From: Chlorobiota bacterium
GTDB taxonomy: Bacteria; Bacteroidota; Chlorobiia; Chlorobiales; Chlorobiaceae
Direction of reading: 5' to 3'
NCBI GenBank assembly: GCA_016866305.1
Contig: VGMX01000005.1
Location: forward strand, 1 to 64,000
DNA: 64,000 nucleotides
The translations under genes and the position numbers were made by a program. Under the pieces are notes generated by a model. It saw nothing but the letters and a program-made list of their open reading frames with translations, did no database searches and was not told where the DNA came from. This document shows, piece by piece, positions 28,609-40,766 of this stretch. The stretch's first letter is position 1, and every line of letters starts with the position of its first letter.

Positions 28609-31044
28609 TCACATCAGATTCTGCGGATCGACGTCGATGCTCACGGACAGTTTTGCCGAACGGTATCGTGCGAGCAGACTGTCAATCTGACTGCGGATGA
28701 AAGAGGGTGAGAGCTTTCCCGAAAAAATTTTTACAAGCAGCTGATAACGGTATCGTCCCTTGAGTTTGGCCAGCCCGGCAGGCGCAGGACCGAGAAGCTT
28801 TACCTGTTCTGAGGGAAGATTAGCATCGAGCTGTTCTCTGAAAAAGAGTGCGGCTTCCGCTGACTGCTTTTCCTCGGTCGAGGAGAACTCGAATTTTACC
28901 AGTTTTGCTGCCGGTGGGTAGCCGAGCGCCCCGCGCACGGCGATTTCCCGCTCGAAGAACCGCTCATAACTGCCTTCAAGCAGCGAGCGGAACACCTCGT
29001 TCTCCTTGTTGTAAACCTGAAGATACACCTCTCCGGGGATCGATGCGCGGCCGGCTCTGCCCGATACCTGTGTCAGCAGGGCAAACATGCGCTCCGAAGC
29101 TCTGAAATCGGGTATGTTCAGGCCGATATCGGCCATCAGCACTCCGACGAGGCTGACATCGGGGAAATCCAGTCCCTTCGCCACCATCTGCGTTCCAAGC
29201 AGTATTTTCGATTTTTTCTCGTGGAACGCCTTCAGGATGCGTCCATGCGCTCCTTTCGAAGAGGTGGTATCGATATCCATGCGCAGGATCTGTTCATCAG
29301 GAAAAAGGGTTTTCAGCTCCTCCTCTATGCGCTCCGTACCGCTGCCCTTGTAGAAGAGATTGCTCGAACTGCATCCGGAGCACTGCTGCGTAAAGATCTC
29401 GGTATGGCCGCAGTAGTGGCAACGGAGCTGCATGCCGGTGGCATGGTATACCAGCGGAATGTTGCAGTGCCGGCAGACGGGAGTGTGGGCGCAGTCGAGG
29501 CAGAAGACGCTTCCGGCGAAGCCCCGGCGGTTCTGCAGCAGGATCACCTGTTCGTTTTTTTCGATCCGTTTGCGGATTTCCCTGAACAGTCGGTCGGAAA
29601 TCGACGCGGAGGCCCTTGGTGCTTCCCGCATCGAAATCAGGGTGATTGCCGGCAGTACGGAGCCGTCCACCCGTTCGGGAAGTTTCACAAGCCGGTACTT
29701 CCCGTTTCGGGCGTTGTCGTACGATTCGAAGGAGGGTGTTGCCGAACCGAGTACGCAGACCGCTCCTTCGAGCATTGCCCGCATGACGGCAGTGTCCCTT
29801 GCATGGTAACGGGGAGTCCGGTCCTGTTTGTATGCTCCGTCATGCTCTTCATCCACGATGATCGCACCCACGTTTTCAAGGGGTGCGAAAATGGTCGACC
29901 GTGCTCCCAGAGCGATTTTTGTTCTGCCGCTCCGGAGACTGTGCCATGCATCATATTTCTCCTGGTCGCTCATGGCGCTGTGCAGAATGGTTATTTCGTC
30001 ATGGAAATGGTGGTGGAAGCGTCCTGCTGTCTGGGGAGTAAGCGAAATTTCCGGTACCAGAACGATGGCGGTTTTTCCGGAGGAGAGCACTTTTTTCAGC
30101 AGTTCGATATAGACCAGGGTTTTGCCGCTTCCGGTGATGCCGTGCAGAAGGAAAGTGCTGAACCTATTTTCGTTTGCTGCCCGTACCAGCAGGTCGAGAG
30201 CTTCAGACTGCCCGCCGGTCAGTTTTTCAGGGATTTTCGGCGGTTCCGAATAGGTGTTTCGGAAATTGCTTCTCTGTTCGACGGCTACTTTTTTTGCAAG
30301 GCCTTTTTTTACCAGTTCGTTAAGCACCACGGAGGAAACCCCAAGTGTTTCGGCCAATGCCGGCTGGTTCTGTTTTCCGAGTGCCTTGAATGCCTCAAGC
30401 TGTTTCGGGGCGTTGCCGAGCAGCTTCCCGGCATTGGCGGCAATGTTTTCGGTAACGAGGTAAGCGGTTTTCCGTTTCGGGTGTGTTGTTTCGAATTTCT
30501 TCTGCAGCGTGATATAACCGCCTTTCTCGAGTTCGGCGAGCGTACGGTAGAGCTGCTTGCGTCCGAGCCTGCCCTGAAGCTGCCGCACGGTAAGTTTTTT
30601 TTCTTTGGCAAGCATCCGCAGAATTGCTCTCCTCAGAGGCGTACTGACGGTTTTCCGTTCAGCGGCTTGCAGTTGAAATCCGGTCAGTTCGGCGACATCG
30701 TGTACGGTGGTTCTTACCGCTGCAGGCAAGGCGGCAATAATGGTGTCGAGAGGTGCGGCAAGGTAGTAATCGGCCATCCAGAGACCGAGCCGGAGCAGGT
30801 TCGGCTGCAAGACAGGCCGTCCGCCATAGATCAGGTCGGCAATAACCGGGCCTGAATAGTCCGGTGTGTCCCCGTCGTGAAGATCAAGCACATAGGCCGG
30901 GAAAAGTGCCTTTCTCCTGTCCTGAAAACCCGCGAGCACCATGCTTCCCGGTTGTATTTCCCCTTTGAACGGGGCAGGGACGGGCAGTTTTACCGGTTCT
31001 CCCCTGAAAAGCCTGTCGATGACAAGAAGAGCCTGCATTGCCAT
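28609..31044 (-). CDS. priA: Primosomal protein N' (PriA helicase)
   Basis: Replication-restart 3'-5' helicase of 811 residues. After the N-terminal DNA-fork-binding domain come Walker A GITGSGKTLVY (about 298-308), the DEEH box VDEEHDGAYKQD, and the zinc-binding cysteine set CLDCAHTPVCRHC / CHYCGH / CSGCSSS (about 515-565). The C-terminal helicase motif QVSGRAGRA follows. Length is slightly above the usual 730-800. The ATG at 31044 lies just downstream of the adk terminator. Confidence 0.95.
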   Translation of the reverse strand: MAMQALLVIDRLFRGEPVKLPVPAPFKGEIQPGSMVLAGFQDRRKALFPAYVLDLHDGDTPDYSGPVIADLIYGGRPVLQPNLLRLGLWMADYYLAAPLDTIIAALPAAVRTTVHDVAELTGFQLQAAERKTVSTPLRRAILRMLAKEKKLTVRQLQGRLGRKQLYRTLAELEKGGYITLQKKFETTHPKRKTAYLVTENIAANAGKLLGNAPKQLEAFKALGKQNQPALAETLGVSSVVLNELVKKGLAKKVAVEQRSNFRNTYSEPPKIPEKLTGGQSEALDLLVRAANENRFSTFLLHGITGSGKTLVYIELLKKVLSSGKTAIVLVPEISLTPQTAGRFHHHFHDEITILHSAMSDQEKYDAWHSLRSGRTKIALGARSTIFAPLENVGAIIVDEEHDGAYKQDRTPRYHARDTAVMRAMLEGAVCVLGSATPSFESYDNARNGKYRLVKLPERVDGSVLPAITLISMREAPRASASISDRLFREIRKRIEKNEQVILLQNRRGFAGSVFCLDCAHTPVCRHCNIPLVYHATGMQLRCHYCGHTEIFTQQCSGCSSSNLFYKGSGTERIEEELKTLFPDEQILRMDIDTTSSKGAHGRILKAFHEKKSKILLGTQMVAKGLDFPDVSLVGVLMADIGLNIPDFRASERMFALLTQVSGRAGRASIPGEVYLQVYNKENEVFRSLLEGSYERFFEREIAVRGALGYPPAAKLVKFEFSSTEEKQSAEAALFFREQLDANLPSEQVKLLGPAPAGLAKLKGRYRYQLLVKIFSGKLSPSFIRSQIDSLLARYRSAKLSVSIDVDPQNLM

Positions 31045-31049
31045 GAAAG

Positions 31050-31081
31050 AAAAAAGCCAGTGCAGCGCACTGACTTTTTTG
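31050..31081 (-). terminator. adk terminator (bidirectional-looking)
   Basis: Stem CAGTGC / GCACTG (31058-31063 and 31067-31072) with a 3-base loop. It is flanked by an A-run on the left and a T-run on the right, so it can act on either strand. On the minus strand it follows adk by 27 bases and ends in TTTTTTCTTTC, six bases before the priA start. Confidence 0.75.
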
Positions 31082-31107
31082 CGTTACGGTTTGATTTTTC
31101 TCGTTGT

Positions 31108-32560
<1,453 letters not shown>

Positions 32561-32565
32561 GATTG

Positions 32566-33675
32566 TTAGAGCCGGTTAGAATATTGATGCGGTTCTTCCG
32601 TGATACGCGGCCCTCCGCCCGCTGCAAGCTGACCGCATGCAGCATCGATGGATGCCCCGTGACTTTTTCTGACAGTTACCAGCAATCCCGAATCAAGAAG
32701 AGAGCGCATGAAGACCTCTCTTTCTGCGGTATAAACGGGATCGAAGTTAATATTAACGATTGCATTATAATCAATCAAATTAATTTTACAGAAAAGGGCT
32801 CTTGCGAATTTCACGAGCTCCCTGGCGTCTTCAGGGCGGTCATTGACGCCGCGCAGAAGCATGTAAACCAGTGTTACCGGCTGTCCGGTTGCCCGGTTGT
32901 ACTCCGCAAGCGCCTGCTTCAGTTCGGCAAGCGGATACTGTTTTGCAACTGGCATGAGGGACTCTCGTTTTTCCTGTATTGCGGAGTGCAGCGATACGGC
33001 GAGTTTCGTTCTGGACCCCTGTCTGCCCAGGCGAACGATTTCAGGAACAAGGCCGACCGTGGAGATGGTGATTTTTTTCCCGGAAAAGCTGAAACGGTAG
33101 CGTTGATTCGTGAGGGTGTCAATGGCGTCGAGCACATTCACGGTATTGAGCAGGGGTTCGCCCATCCCCATGAAGACGATATTGGTCAGGGTTTTCGATC
33201 TTTCGTACCGGTCGAGGAGGTAATCGTTGAGGAGATAGACCTGGTCGGTTATTTCTCCCGGAGAGAGGTTTCTTCTGAAGCCCATCCTTCCTGTTGCACA
33301 GAAGGTGCAGTCGAGCGGACATCCGGCCTGCGAGGAGATGCATGCCGTTATCCTGTTCTCCGACGCAATGAGCACCGATTCCACGGTCTGGCCATCAGGC
33401 ATCGTGACGAGAAACTTGGTTGTCGGCAGCTGTTGTCCGCTGCCGGATTCCTGCAGGCACTCCGCTACGGTTGCCTGGCGGATCGCATAAAGCGAGGAAA
33501 GCTTTCCTCGGAGCGCAAGGCTGAGGATGCTGATATCGTCAAACCTCAGTGATCGGTGACTGAACAGCCACTGGTGCAGTTGCGATGCCCTGTAAGCAGG
33601 TTCGCCGAAGCCTTTGATGACGTCTGCCAGTCCGGTTCTGGTCAGATCCTTTATGTTCGGAAGAGAATGGTTCAT
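32566..33675 (-). CDS. rlmN: 23S rRNA/tRNA adenine-C2 methyltransferase RlmN
   Basis: Radical-SAM enzyme methylating C2 of A2503 in 23S rRNA and A37 in some tRNAs. Protein of 369 residues with the CxxxCxxC cluster motif CPLDCTFC (about 119-126). Downstream SAM-binding glycines are in [10 protein letters not shown]. The C-terminal catalytic cysteine region is DAACGQLA (about 350-357). First gene of the rlmN-unknown-adk unit. Confidence 0.95.
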   Translation of the reverse strand: MNHSLPNIKDLTRTGLADVIKGFGEPAYRASQLHQWLFSHRSLRFDDISILSLALRGKLSSLYAIRQATVAECLQESGSGQQLPTTKFLVTMPDGQTVESVLIASENRITACISSQAGCPLDCTFCATGRMGFRRNLSPGEITDQVYLLNDYLLDRYERSKTLTNIVFMGMGEPLLNTVNVLDAIDTLTNQRYRFSFSGKKITISTVGLVPEIVRLGRQGSRTKLAVSLHSAIQEKRESLMPVAKQYPLAELKQALAEYNRATGQPVTLVYMLLRGVNDRPEDARELVKFARALFCKINLIDYNAIVNINFDPVYTAEREVFMRSLLDSGLLVTVRKSHGASIDAACGQLAAGGGPRITEEPHQYSNRL

Positions 33676-33922
33676 GGTCTTGAAACAGGAAATCGGCAGG
33701 TTCAGTTCGTTTCATTCCGGCGGGATAGCACCGGTTACGATAAAAAAGGTTTTTTTTGTCTGAAATAAAGGGAAAGTGATTTTGGAAAAAAAGAGTAAAT
33801 ACTTATAGTGTAGTGCAGATAAAATGATTTTCTGACAGCCTGCTTTTCCTTTTCATGCCGTCGCCGGGGCGGATTCATGGTACCAGTATTCATCCATTGC
33901 AATAACTTCCGCATCGCACATT
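33676..33922. other. Divergent intergenic region
   Basis: Gap of 247 bp between rlmN (-) and the regulator gene (+). It contains A/T-rich stretches (33750-33830) that could hold promoters for both genes. No convincing -35/-10 pair, hairpin or coding frame is visible. Confidence 0.4.
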
Positions 33923-34261
33923 ATGAGTATAAAAAGCGAAAGTGATACCAGCTATGACCATCAACTGCTTGACAAGGTAATCCATGCCAGGATACGTTTT
34001 GCAGCCCTGGCATACCTGCATGCGGTCAATCAGGCATCGTTCGTCGAGATCCGCGATCAGATAAGGGCAACGGATGGAAATCTGAGTGTTCACATGCGCA
34101 AGCTCGAGTCTGCCGGCTATATCAGTTGCGACAAGGAGTTCCAGGCCCGCAAGCCGCAGACCATCTACAGTATCACTCCGGTCGGCCGGGAAGCTTTTTC
34201 AAACTACAGGAATCATCTCGGTTCCTTTTTCGGCCAGGATATCATCTTTCAGCCAGCCTGA
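33923..34261 (+). CDS. Winged-helix transcriptional regulator
   Basis: Protein of 112 residues made of one winged helix-turn-helix domain. RFAALAYLHAVNQASFVEIRDQI leads to the recognition helix GNLSVHMRKLESAGYI (about 51-66), then a wing (KPQTIYSITPVGREAF). This matches the PF13601-type DNA-binding family related to MarR/ArsR regulators. No ligand or metal-binding cysteines are evident. Its target is unknown. It is divergent from rlmN. Confidence 0.85.
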   Translation: MSIKSESDTSYDHQLLDKVIHARIRFAALAYLHAVNQASFVEIRDQIRATDGNLSVHMRKLESAGYISCDKEFQARKPQTIYSITPVGREAFSNYRNHLGSFFGQDIIFQPA

Positions 34262-34348
34262 CCCCGTTCCGGTAAAAGCCGCGGTTTATTTTTTCCTTAA
34301 AGGGAAAAGTAATAGATTAGGTTCTTTTCTTAAAGTGATACGAAACGG

Positions 34349-35422
34349 ATGATATTACCGCGTTACGGGCGCAAGCTGGATTTGAACGAATGGTCTCCTG
34401 TGATCGAGGCTCTGCTTGATGGTCGGCATTTCGTTCTGACTACTCATGAAAATTCCGATGGTGACGGTCTGGGAAGCGAAGTTGCTCTCGCTCTGGTGCT
34501 CAGGGCTCTCGGGCGCGAAGTGAAGATTGTCAACCCTACCGAAGTTCCTCCGAATTACACCTTTCTGAAGCATGCCGGAGGAATAGAGCTGTTCGACGGG
34601 CGGGACGAGCAGGCCATACAGGACATTTCCATCTGTGACGTACTGGTTGTGCTCGATGCGAACCTGAGTGACCGCATGGGCTCATTGCGTCCGCATGTCC
34701 AGTTCGCCCGTGAGCTTGGAGGGCTTAAAATTCTTTGCATCGACCATCATCTCGAACCGGAGGATTTTGCCGACGTGATGGTCTGTGAACAGTATGCATC
34801 CTCAACCGGCGAACTGGTGTACGATCTTATCACGGCCCTCGAGGAGAAGACGGGGATGCAGCTCATCACCGTGCAGGTTGCCGAAGCGCTCTACACTGCG
34901 GTTATGACCGATACCGGTTCTTTCCGTTTTCCCAAAACCACTCCCTATGTCTACCGTCTTGCCGGGGATCTGGTCGGCAAGGGCGCCGATCCTTCATCGA
35001 TCTATGACCGGGTTTACAACTCCATTACTCCCCAGGCGCTGAAGTTGCTTGGAGCGGCTCTCGGAGCCATAACCATCATGCATGAAGGAAAGGTATCGTC
35101 GCTGTTTATTTCGCAGGAGATGATGAAGTCCACCGGCAGCAAACTCTTTGACACCGATCTGATCGTCAGGTATCTCCTGAGTGTTCCTTCGGTTGTTATC
35201 GCCGTGCTGATGGTGGAGATGCAGGATGGAAGAATAAAAGCCAGTTTCCGTTCCAGAGGCCCCGTCTATGTGAACCAGCTTGCAAAACGCTATGGGGGAG
35301 GCGGCCATATGAACGCTGCGGGCTGTCTGCTGCACTATTCCGCCGAAAAAGCCATAAAAGCCATTCCTGAGGATGTTTGGGCTTTTCTTGAAAATCATGA
35401 AGCGACAGCAAGGCATTCCTGA
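34349..35422 (+). CDS. DHH-family phosphoesterase (NrnA-like)
   Basis: Protein of 357 residues with DHH-domain metal motifs: THENSDGDGLGSE (about 31-43), VVLDANLSDRMG, CIDHHLEPEDF (DHH itself, about 131-141) and DTGSFRF. The DHHA1 motif GGGGHMNAAG is near the C-terminus (about 314-323). NrnA-type enzymes degrade short RNAs and dephosphorylate pAp. c-di-AMP hydrolysis is an alternative for this family. It precedes pepA by 38 bp. Confidence 0.9.
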   Translation: MILPRYGRKLDLNEWSPVIEALLDGRHFVLTTHENSDGDGLGSEVALALVLRALGREVKIVNPTEVPPNYTFLKHAGGIELFDGRDEQAIQDISICDVLVVLDANLSDRMGSLRPHVQFARELGGLKILCIDHHLEPEDFADVMVCEQYASSTGELVYDLITALEEKTGMQLITVQVAEALYTAVMTDTGSFRFPKTTPYVYRLAGDLVGKGADPSSIYDRVYNSITPQALKLLGAALGAITIMHEGKVSSLFISQEMMKSTGSKLFDTDLIVRYLLSVPSVVIAVLMVEMQDGRIKASFRSRGPVYVNQLAKRYGGGGHMNAAGCLLHYSAEKAIKAIPEDVWAFLENHEATARHS

Positions 35423-35460
35423 ATGCTCTTGAACCCATAACCGAATAGCCCCTTTTTGAT

Positions 35461-36978
35461 ATGAATATAACTGTCCACACCGATCCGGTAAGAAAAATCA
35501 GGACCGCTCTTTTTGTCGTACCCTTCACTTCGGCAGCATTGAAAAAAAACGGTGAACCGGTTTTGCGGGATCTTGGTTTCGAGGGAAAGGTGCTGCAGGA
35601 TTTCAAGGCCGATGCCGGAGAGCTGGTTTTTCTGTTTGGATCGACCGGGAAAAGTTCGGCAGAGCGCGTTGTGCTTCTCGGATGCGGTGAAGGCAAGAAG
35701 GCGGAGGATTACCGCAAGGCTGCAGCCGTGATGGCCGCAAAGGCGGTGGATATGGGTATTGGCTCGATCACGGTGGATTTTTCCGCCATCCGCTCTTTTG
35801 CCGCATCGGCCAAAAGCTCCGTGCAGCGTGTCGGTTCATCGTTCATTGAGGGATGTTTCATCGGAGCTTACCGCTTCGAACGCCTGAAGAGCGGCAAGCT
35901 CGCCGGGAAGAAAGAGGGGGGCGGCAAGAAGAAGGAGATCGTCGACCTTGTTCTGAGAACCGAACCGGCTCAGCTCGCTGCGCTGCGTGATGGCGCCGAA
36001 ACCGGACGGATTGTCGGGTCCTGCCAGAACAGGGCAAGGGATCTGGTCAACCTTCCCGGCAATCTGCTCAATGCCGAAGATATCTCCCGAGCGGCTGCTG
36101 AATCAGGTGCGAGAGGGGGGTATGAGGTAACGGTGTTCGGCAAGGAAGAGATCGAGTCCATGGGTATGGGGGGGCTGCTTGCGGTAAACAAGGGCAGTGT
36201 CCATCCTCCCACCTTCACCGTGCTCGATTACAGGCCGGCGGGCAAACCATCAAAGACCGTAGCGCTTGTCGGCAAGGGGGTCACGTTTGATTCAGGAGGC
36301 ATTTCCCTCAAGCCGTCCGAAGGAATGGGTGAAATGAAGTCCGATATGGCCGGAGCCGCTGCCGTTATCGGGGCGCTCGAAGCGGTCTCCCTTCTTAAAC
36401 TCCCGGTTCGGGTGATCGGCTTTCTGCCCGCTACGGACAACATGCCGAGCGGTTCGGCACTGAAGCCGGGAGATGTTATCACGACCTTTTCCGGCATTAC
36501 CGTCGAGGTTGGCAATACCGACGCCGAAGGCCGGCTGATTCTTGCCGATGCCCTGATCTATGCGAAAAAACAGTACGATCCCGATATTATCATCGATCTG
36601 GCAACCCTTACGGGTGCATGCATCGTCGCGCTCGGCTATGGTGTAGCCGGACTGTTCAGCAATAATGACCGTCTTTCTGAGGATATCTGCAACGCCGGAC
36701 AGAGAACCGGGGAAAAAGTCTGGCGCATGCCGCTCTGGGAAGAGTATGCCGAAATGATCAAATCGGATGTGGCCGACGTCAGCAATCTCGGTGCAAGAGG
36801 AGCCGGTTCGGTCACCGCAGCGAAGTTTCTGGAAACCTTTATCGACGGTCACAAGAAATGGGCTCATATCGATATTGCCGGACCATCGTTCTCGACGGGC
36901 AAAAGCGGAGCGAAAGCGACCGGTGCGACGGGTTTCGGAGTGAGACTGCTTGTCGATCTGCTGAGAGCATGGTCGTAA
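35461..36978 (+). CDS. pepA: Leucyl aminopeptidase (M17)
   Basis: Two-zinc/manganese cytosolic aminopeptidase of 505 residues. The catalytic C-terminal domain contains GKGVTFDSGGISLKPSEGM (metal and catalytic Lys, about 271-289) and the family signature NTDAEGRLILADAL (about 351-364). The N-terminal domain is of the usual PepA length. Confidence 0.95.
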   Translation: MNITVHTDPVRKIRTALFVVPFTSAALKKNGEPVLRDLGFEGKVLQDFKADAGELVFLFGSTGKSSAERVVLLGCGEGKKAEDYRKAAAVMAAKAVDMGIGSITVDFSAIRSFAASAKSSVQRVGSSFIEGCFIGAYRFERLKSGKLAGKKEGGGKKKEIVDLVLRTEPAQLAALRDGAETGRIVGSCQNRARDLVNLPGNLLNAEDISRAAAESGARGGYEVTVFGKEEIESMGMGGLLAVNKGSVHPPTFTVLDYRPAGKPSKTVALVGKGVTFDSGGISLKPSEGMGEMKSDMAGAAAVIGALEAVSLLKLPVRVIGFLPATDNMPSGSALKPGDVITTFSGITVEVGNTDAEGRLILADALIYAKKQYDPDIIIDLATLTGACIVALGYGVAGLFSNNDRLSEDICNAGQRTGEKVWRMPLWEEYAEMIKSDVADVSNLGARGAGSVTAAKFLETFIDGHKKWAHIDIAGPSFSTGKSGAKATGATGFGVRLLVDLLRAWS

Positions 36979-37011
36979 GGAGATGATGCCGTTAACCAAA
37001 CATGTGTTCTC

Positions 37012-37716
37012 ATGACGGATCAGCAGCGGAGTCCGGTAGTGCTTGTACCAGGGGTTCTTTTCTGGGATGGCCTCTATGAGGTGATGCGCGATGCACTGGC
37101 GGCATATGTGCCGAGAGAAAAAATCGCCATCGCCCCGGTGAGTTTTGTCGACTGGGTGGGTTTTCCTCCATCTCCTGAACGTTCCACCAACCGGGTGATG
37201 GCCGCCATAGATCGCGCCGTTCATGATTTGCAGAAAAAGTTTCCTGGTGAACCGGTAACGATCGTGGCGCATAGCGGCGGCGGTACGGTAGCCATGATCT
37301 ATCTGCTTGAGAAGCCGTTTCAGGGTGATGTGTATCATCCCGGCGAATCGGTCAGGAAGCTGGTGACGCTCGGCACCCCGTTTCATACCCATGAACATTA
37401 CGCCAGAATCAAGACCGATTTCATTTCAAGGCACCTCGATCGCGATTTTTATTCCCGCAAGGAGGTTGTCTCGATCGTCAGCGATCAGTACAAGGGTAAT
37501 CCACAAGGTTCCCTTGTGGAAAGAATGTGTTACATGTTCTACAAAAGCGTTGCTGAAGATGGCCAGGTAGCCGGAGACGGCATCGTTCCCGCAGGGAGCT
37601 GTTATCTTGAAGGGGCTCGCAACGTCACTATTGCGCATGTCGAGCATCTTCCCACACCGCATACCAGATGGTATGGCACAAAAGAAGGGGTTGAACAATG
37701 GATTCAGTGGCTGTAA
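37012..37716 (+). CDS. Alpha/beta hydrolase, lipase-like
   Basis: Protein of 234 residues. [12 protein letters not shown] opens strand beta-3 with the oxyanion region, and the nucleophile elbow is [10 protein letters not shown] (about 83-92, Ser within HSGG). A late HVEH / PTPHTRW offers the catalytic His. The length and the GTPF segment resemble small triacylglycerol-lipase or esterase folds. There is no signal peptide, so it is probably cytosolic. It overlaps the next gene by 19 bp. Confidence 0.78.
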   Translation: MTDQQRSPVVLVPGVLFWDGLYEVMRDALAAYVPREKIAIAPVSFVDWVGFPPSPERSTNRVMAAIDRAVHDLQKKFPGEPVTIVAHSGGGTVAMIYLLEKPFQGDVYHPGESVRKLVTLGTPFHTHEHYARIKTDFISRHLDRDFYSRKEVVSIVSDQYKGNPQGSLVERMCYMFYKSVAEDGQVAGDGIVPAGSCYLEGARNVTIAHVEHLPTPHTRWYGTKEGVEQWIQWL

Positions 37717-38555
37717 GGCATACAGGGGGTAAACCGGCAGGGTTGCTGCTGGTCGTCATGGCGATTGTGCTGTTTCTCGGCGGATGCAGCCGCCCGGAAA
37801 AACCTGCAAAGGATCCCCGGCAGCAGCATATCGAGTCCATGATGGAGATTCTGACACAGGTTCAGAAAAACCTTGTCAGAATCCAGCAGAAAGAGGCCGT
37901 CGTCGAGCGCCTTTCCTCCGATATCGAGAAACAGGACTCCAGGGATGCCGAGCAGATCGGCAGGAATATCTATTCAAGCATCCGCTTCATCGATTCAACA
38001 CTGACGGCAAGCAAGGCGCTTATTGCAAGGCTCGAGGAGGAAAACAGAAAGTCGCAGTACCGGGTTGCTTCGCTCGACAAACTTACTTCCGAGATGAAAA
38101 CGGCCATCAATGACAAGGATACGGAGGTAAGGAAGCTGAAAGGCCAGGTGCAGCGTCTCAGCAGCGAGGTCTCTTCACTGATGAAGACGGTCGATGTGCT
38201 CGACGACTTCATTCAGGAGCAGGGGAATCAGCTCTATACCGCATACTATATCAGCGGCACCTTTGACGATCTGGTTTCGAAAGGCGTTCTCGTCAAGATC
38301 AATCCCCTTGAAAAATTATTCGGTAATCAGTACCGTATTTCTCCTGATTTCGATGTGGCGCTATTCAAAAAGATCGATATCACCGAAACCCGGGATCTGT
38401 TTTTCAGCAGACCGCTGAAAAACGTGAAAATTATCACGCCTCACACGACGGGTTCGTATGAGCTTGCCGGAGGTGCGACCTCCACCCTGCTTCTGATCCG
38501 TGACGAGCAGGAGTTCTGGAAAAAAACAAGGTGTCTTGTCATTGTTTTTGAATGA
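37698..38555 (+). CDS. Coiled-coil lipoprotein of unknown function
   Basis: Protein of 285 residues with signal [16 protein letters not shown] (lipobox LGGC, Cys about 33). A long, almost uninterrupted coiled coil follows (about 50-180), and then a beta-rich C-terminal domain (about 185-285). It should be membrane-tethered in the periplasm. The coiled coil suggests a spacer or scaffold role. The start overlaps the hydrolase gene, which suggests cotranslation. I do not recognise the family. Confidence 0.78.
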   Translation: MDSVAVRHTGGKPAGLLLVVMAIVLFLGGCSRPEKPAKDPRQQHIESMMEILTQVQKNLVRIQQKEAVVERLSSDIEKQDSRDAEQIGRNIYSSIRFIDSTLTASKALIARLEEENRKSQYRVASLDKLTSEMKTAINDKDTEVRKLKGQVQRLSSEVSSLMKTVDVLDDFIQEQGNQLYTAYYISGTFDDLVSKGVLVKINPLEKLFGNQYRISPDFDVALFKKIDITETRDLFFSRPLKNVKIITPHTTGSYELAGGATSTLLLIRDEQEFWKKTRCLVIVFE

Positions 38556-38619
38556 GAACAGTTCATGACAAGTGCATTTGGCTATTCTGTCAATTGAAAT
38601 GAAAAAAACAAGTTAACTG

Positions 38620-39957
38620 ATGAAGATTACAATATTCGGTTCCGGGTATGTCGGTCTTGTAACCGGAGCGTGTTTTGCCGAGGTGGGTAATGATGTGCTG
38701 TGTGTCGATATCGACCATTCGAAAATAGAGCGTCTCAACAATGGTGAAATTCCCATCTATGAGCCCGGGCTCGAAAGCATAGTGCATGAAAACAGCCGCA
38801 ATGGCCGCCTGAAGTTCACCTCCGATATCCACAAGGGAGTAGAATTCGGTCTCTACCAGTTCATTGCCGTGGGCACTCCTCCCGATGAAGACGGTTCGGC
38901 CGATTTGCGTCATGTGCTGAGCGTTGCAGAAAGCATCGGCATCCATATGCAGGAGTACCGCATCATCATCAACAAGTCCACTGTTCCGGTCGGCACGGCC
39001 GATCTCGTTCGTGAAAAGGTGCTTTCGGTGCTTAATGAACGGAACGCAGGTATCGATTTCGATGTGGTTTCGAACCCCGAATTCCTCAAGGAGGGCGATG
39101 CCGTCAACGATTTCATGAAGCCCGAAAGGATCGTTGTGGGTGTCGACAACCCGCGGACGAAAGAGTTGCTCCGTTTTCTGTACTCGCCCTTCAACCGGAG
39201 CCATGAGCGGTTTATCGCCATGGATGTCCGTTCAGCCGAACTGACCAAGTATGCCGCAAACTCCATGCTGGCCACCAAGATCAGCTTCATGAACGAAATC
39301 GCCAACATCGCCGAAAAGGTCGGAGCGGATGTCGAAGAGGTCAGGAAAGGCATCGGCTCGGACTCCAGGATCGGGTTTTCGTTCATTTACCCCGGTGTCG
39401 GGTACGGCGGATCCTGTTTCCCGAAAGACGTTCGGGCGCTTGAGAGAACTGCTCGCAAGCACGGTTACGACTCGCGTATCCTGCAGGCGGTGGAGGCGGT
39501 CAATCACGACCAGAAAAGCAGCATCGTGCGCAAAATGAAGGATCATTTCAAGGGAGACCTTAACGGACGGATCATCGCGCTCTGGGGCCTTGCCTTCAAG
39601 CCCAATACCGACGACATGCGGGAAGCTCCGAGCCGTCGTGTGATGGAAGAACTCTGGCAGGAAGGCGCCTCTGTAAGGATATACGATCCCGTGGCCATGG
39701 AGGAGGCAAGGAGAATCTACGGCGACCACGAAGGCCTGTATTACGCGTCCAGCCAGGATGATGCGGTCACCGGTGCAGATGCCCTGGCCATACTTACCGA
39801 ATGGCTGATGTTCCGCAGTCCTGATTTCGACATGATCAAGCGCGAGCTCCGGGAGCCGGTGATTTTCGACGGAAGGAATATCTACAACCCCGATTTTATG
39901 GAGCAGTCCGGATTTACCTACTACTCCATCGGCAGGCGGCCGAGGGGGGTGAACTGA
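38620..39957 (+). CDS. ugd: UDP-glucose 6-dehydrogenase
   Basis: Oxidises UDP-glucose to UDP-glucuronate with two NAD+, supplying acidic sugars for polysaccharide. Protein of 445 residues with Rossmann start [33 protein letters not shown] (about 86-97) and the catalytic cysteine in YGGSCFPKD (about 260-268). The 3' end overlaps the convergent thiD gene by 44 bp. Confidence 0.93.
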   Translation: MKITIFGSGYVGLVTGACFAEVGNDVLCVDIDHSKIERLNNGEIPIYEPGLESIVHENSRNGRLKFTSDIHKGVEFGLYQFIAVGTPPDEDGSADLRHVLSVAESIGIHMQEYRIIINKSTVPVGTADLVREKVLSVLNERNAGIDFDVVSNPEFLKEGDAVNDFMKPERIVVGVDNPRTKELLRFLYSPFNRSHERFIAMDVRSAELTKYAANSMLATKISFMNEIANIAEKVGADVEEVRKGIGSDSRIGFSFIYPGVGYGGSCFPKDVRALERTARKHGYDSRILQAVEAVNHDQKSSIVRKMKDHFKGDLNGRIIALWGLAFKPNTDDMREAPSRRVMEELWQEGASVRIYDPVAMEEARRIYGDHEGLYYASSQDDAVTGADALAILTEWLMFRSPDFDMIKRELREPVIFDGRNIYNPDFMEQSGFTYYSIGRRPRGVN

Positions 39958-40759
39958 TCTGCCAGAACCGGTAAAAGTGGTGCAGCGGGCCGTTTCCCTT
40001 GCCGAGACGGTAAGCGGCTCCAGCCCTGATTGCCTCGCAGGTATACGCTTTAGCCCGCTCCACTGCTGATTCCAGATCCGATCCCCCGGCAAGGAGCGCT
40101 GCAATGGCAGAAGAAAGCGTGCAGCCGGTACCATGCGTGTTCTTCGACTCGACTTTTTCCGTGCTGAACCACCTGAATCCGCCGCGGTGCAGCAGACAGT
40201 CGCTGCACACGTTTCCTTCCATATGGCCACCCTTGACCAGTACCGCCGATGCACCGAGCTTCCGCAGCCGGATTGCGGTCTCTTCCATCTCCTCTTTTGT
40301 TGTCGAACAGCGGTCCGCTCCCGTCAGCAGGGCGCTTTCAGGAATATTGGGCGTAATCAGGGAGGCAAGCGGAAAGAGTTTTTCGATCATCAGCGGAACG
40401 GCATCGCGATCAAGCAGTTCCATGCCGCTCGATGAGCGCAGCACGGTGTCGAGCACGACAGGCACGTTGAGATGGCGCAGCATGTCGGCTACTGTGCCGA
40501 TGACCGCTGTGCTTCCAAGCATGCCGATTTTTACGGCATCGATTTCGATATCGCACAGAATGGCCTCCAGCTGCGCTCTGAGGTTCGATACCGGCAGTTC
40601 GAGACTTTCACTCACGCCACGGGTGTTCTGTGCCGTAACGCATGTTATGACGCTTGCTCCATAGCATTCGAGCGCGGCAAAGGTCTTGAGATCCGCCTGT
40701 ATTCCGGCGCCTCCGCTTCCGTCGGAACCGGCAATGGTGAGAACGGTTCTGTAACGCAT
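39914..40759 (-). CDS. thiD: Hydroxymethylpyrimidine/phosphomethylpyrimidine kinase
   Basis: Phosphorylates HMP and HMP-P in thiamine synthesis. Protein of 281 residues starting at MRYRTV (40759), just past the thiE stop; an ATG at 40795 would overlap thiE. Ribokinase-fold motifs are [19 protein letters not shown] (about 7-25) and the anion-hole [12 protein letters not shown] (about 208-219, catalytic Cys). It converges on and overlaps ugd. Confidence 0.93.
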   Translation of the reverse strand: MRYRTVLTIAGSDGSGGAGIQADLKTFAALECYGASVITCVTAQNTRGVSESLELPVSNLRAQLEAILCDIEIDAVKIGMLGSTAVIGTVADMLRHLNVPVVLDTVLRSSSGMELLDRDAVPLMIEKLFPLASLITPNIPESALLTGADRCSTTKEEMEETAIRLRKLGASAVLVKGGHMEGNVCSDCLLHRGGFRWFSTEKVESKNTHGTGCTLSSAIAALLAGGSDLESAVERAKAYTCEAIRAGAAYRLGKGNGPLHHFYRFWQISSPPSAACRWSSR

Positions 40760-40766
40760 GGGCAGG

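Noticed and set aside
29221-30855. 544-codon plus-strand open frame opposite priA
   Set aside because: It lies wholly antisense to a well-conserved helicase gene. Its translation shows no domain and has the Phe/Gly/Arg bias of a shadow frame.
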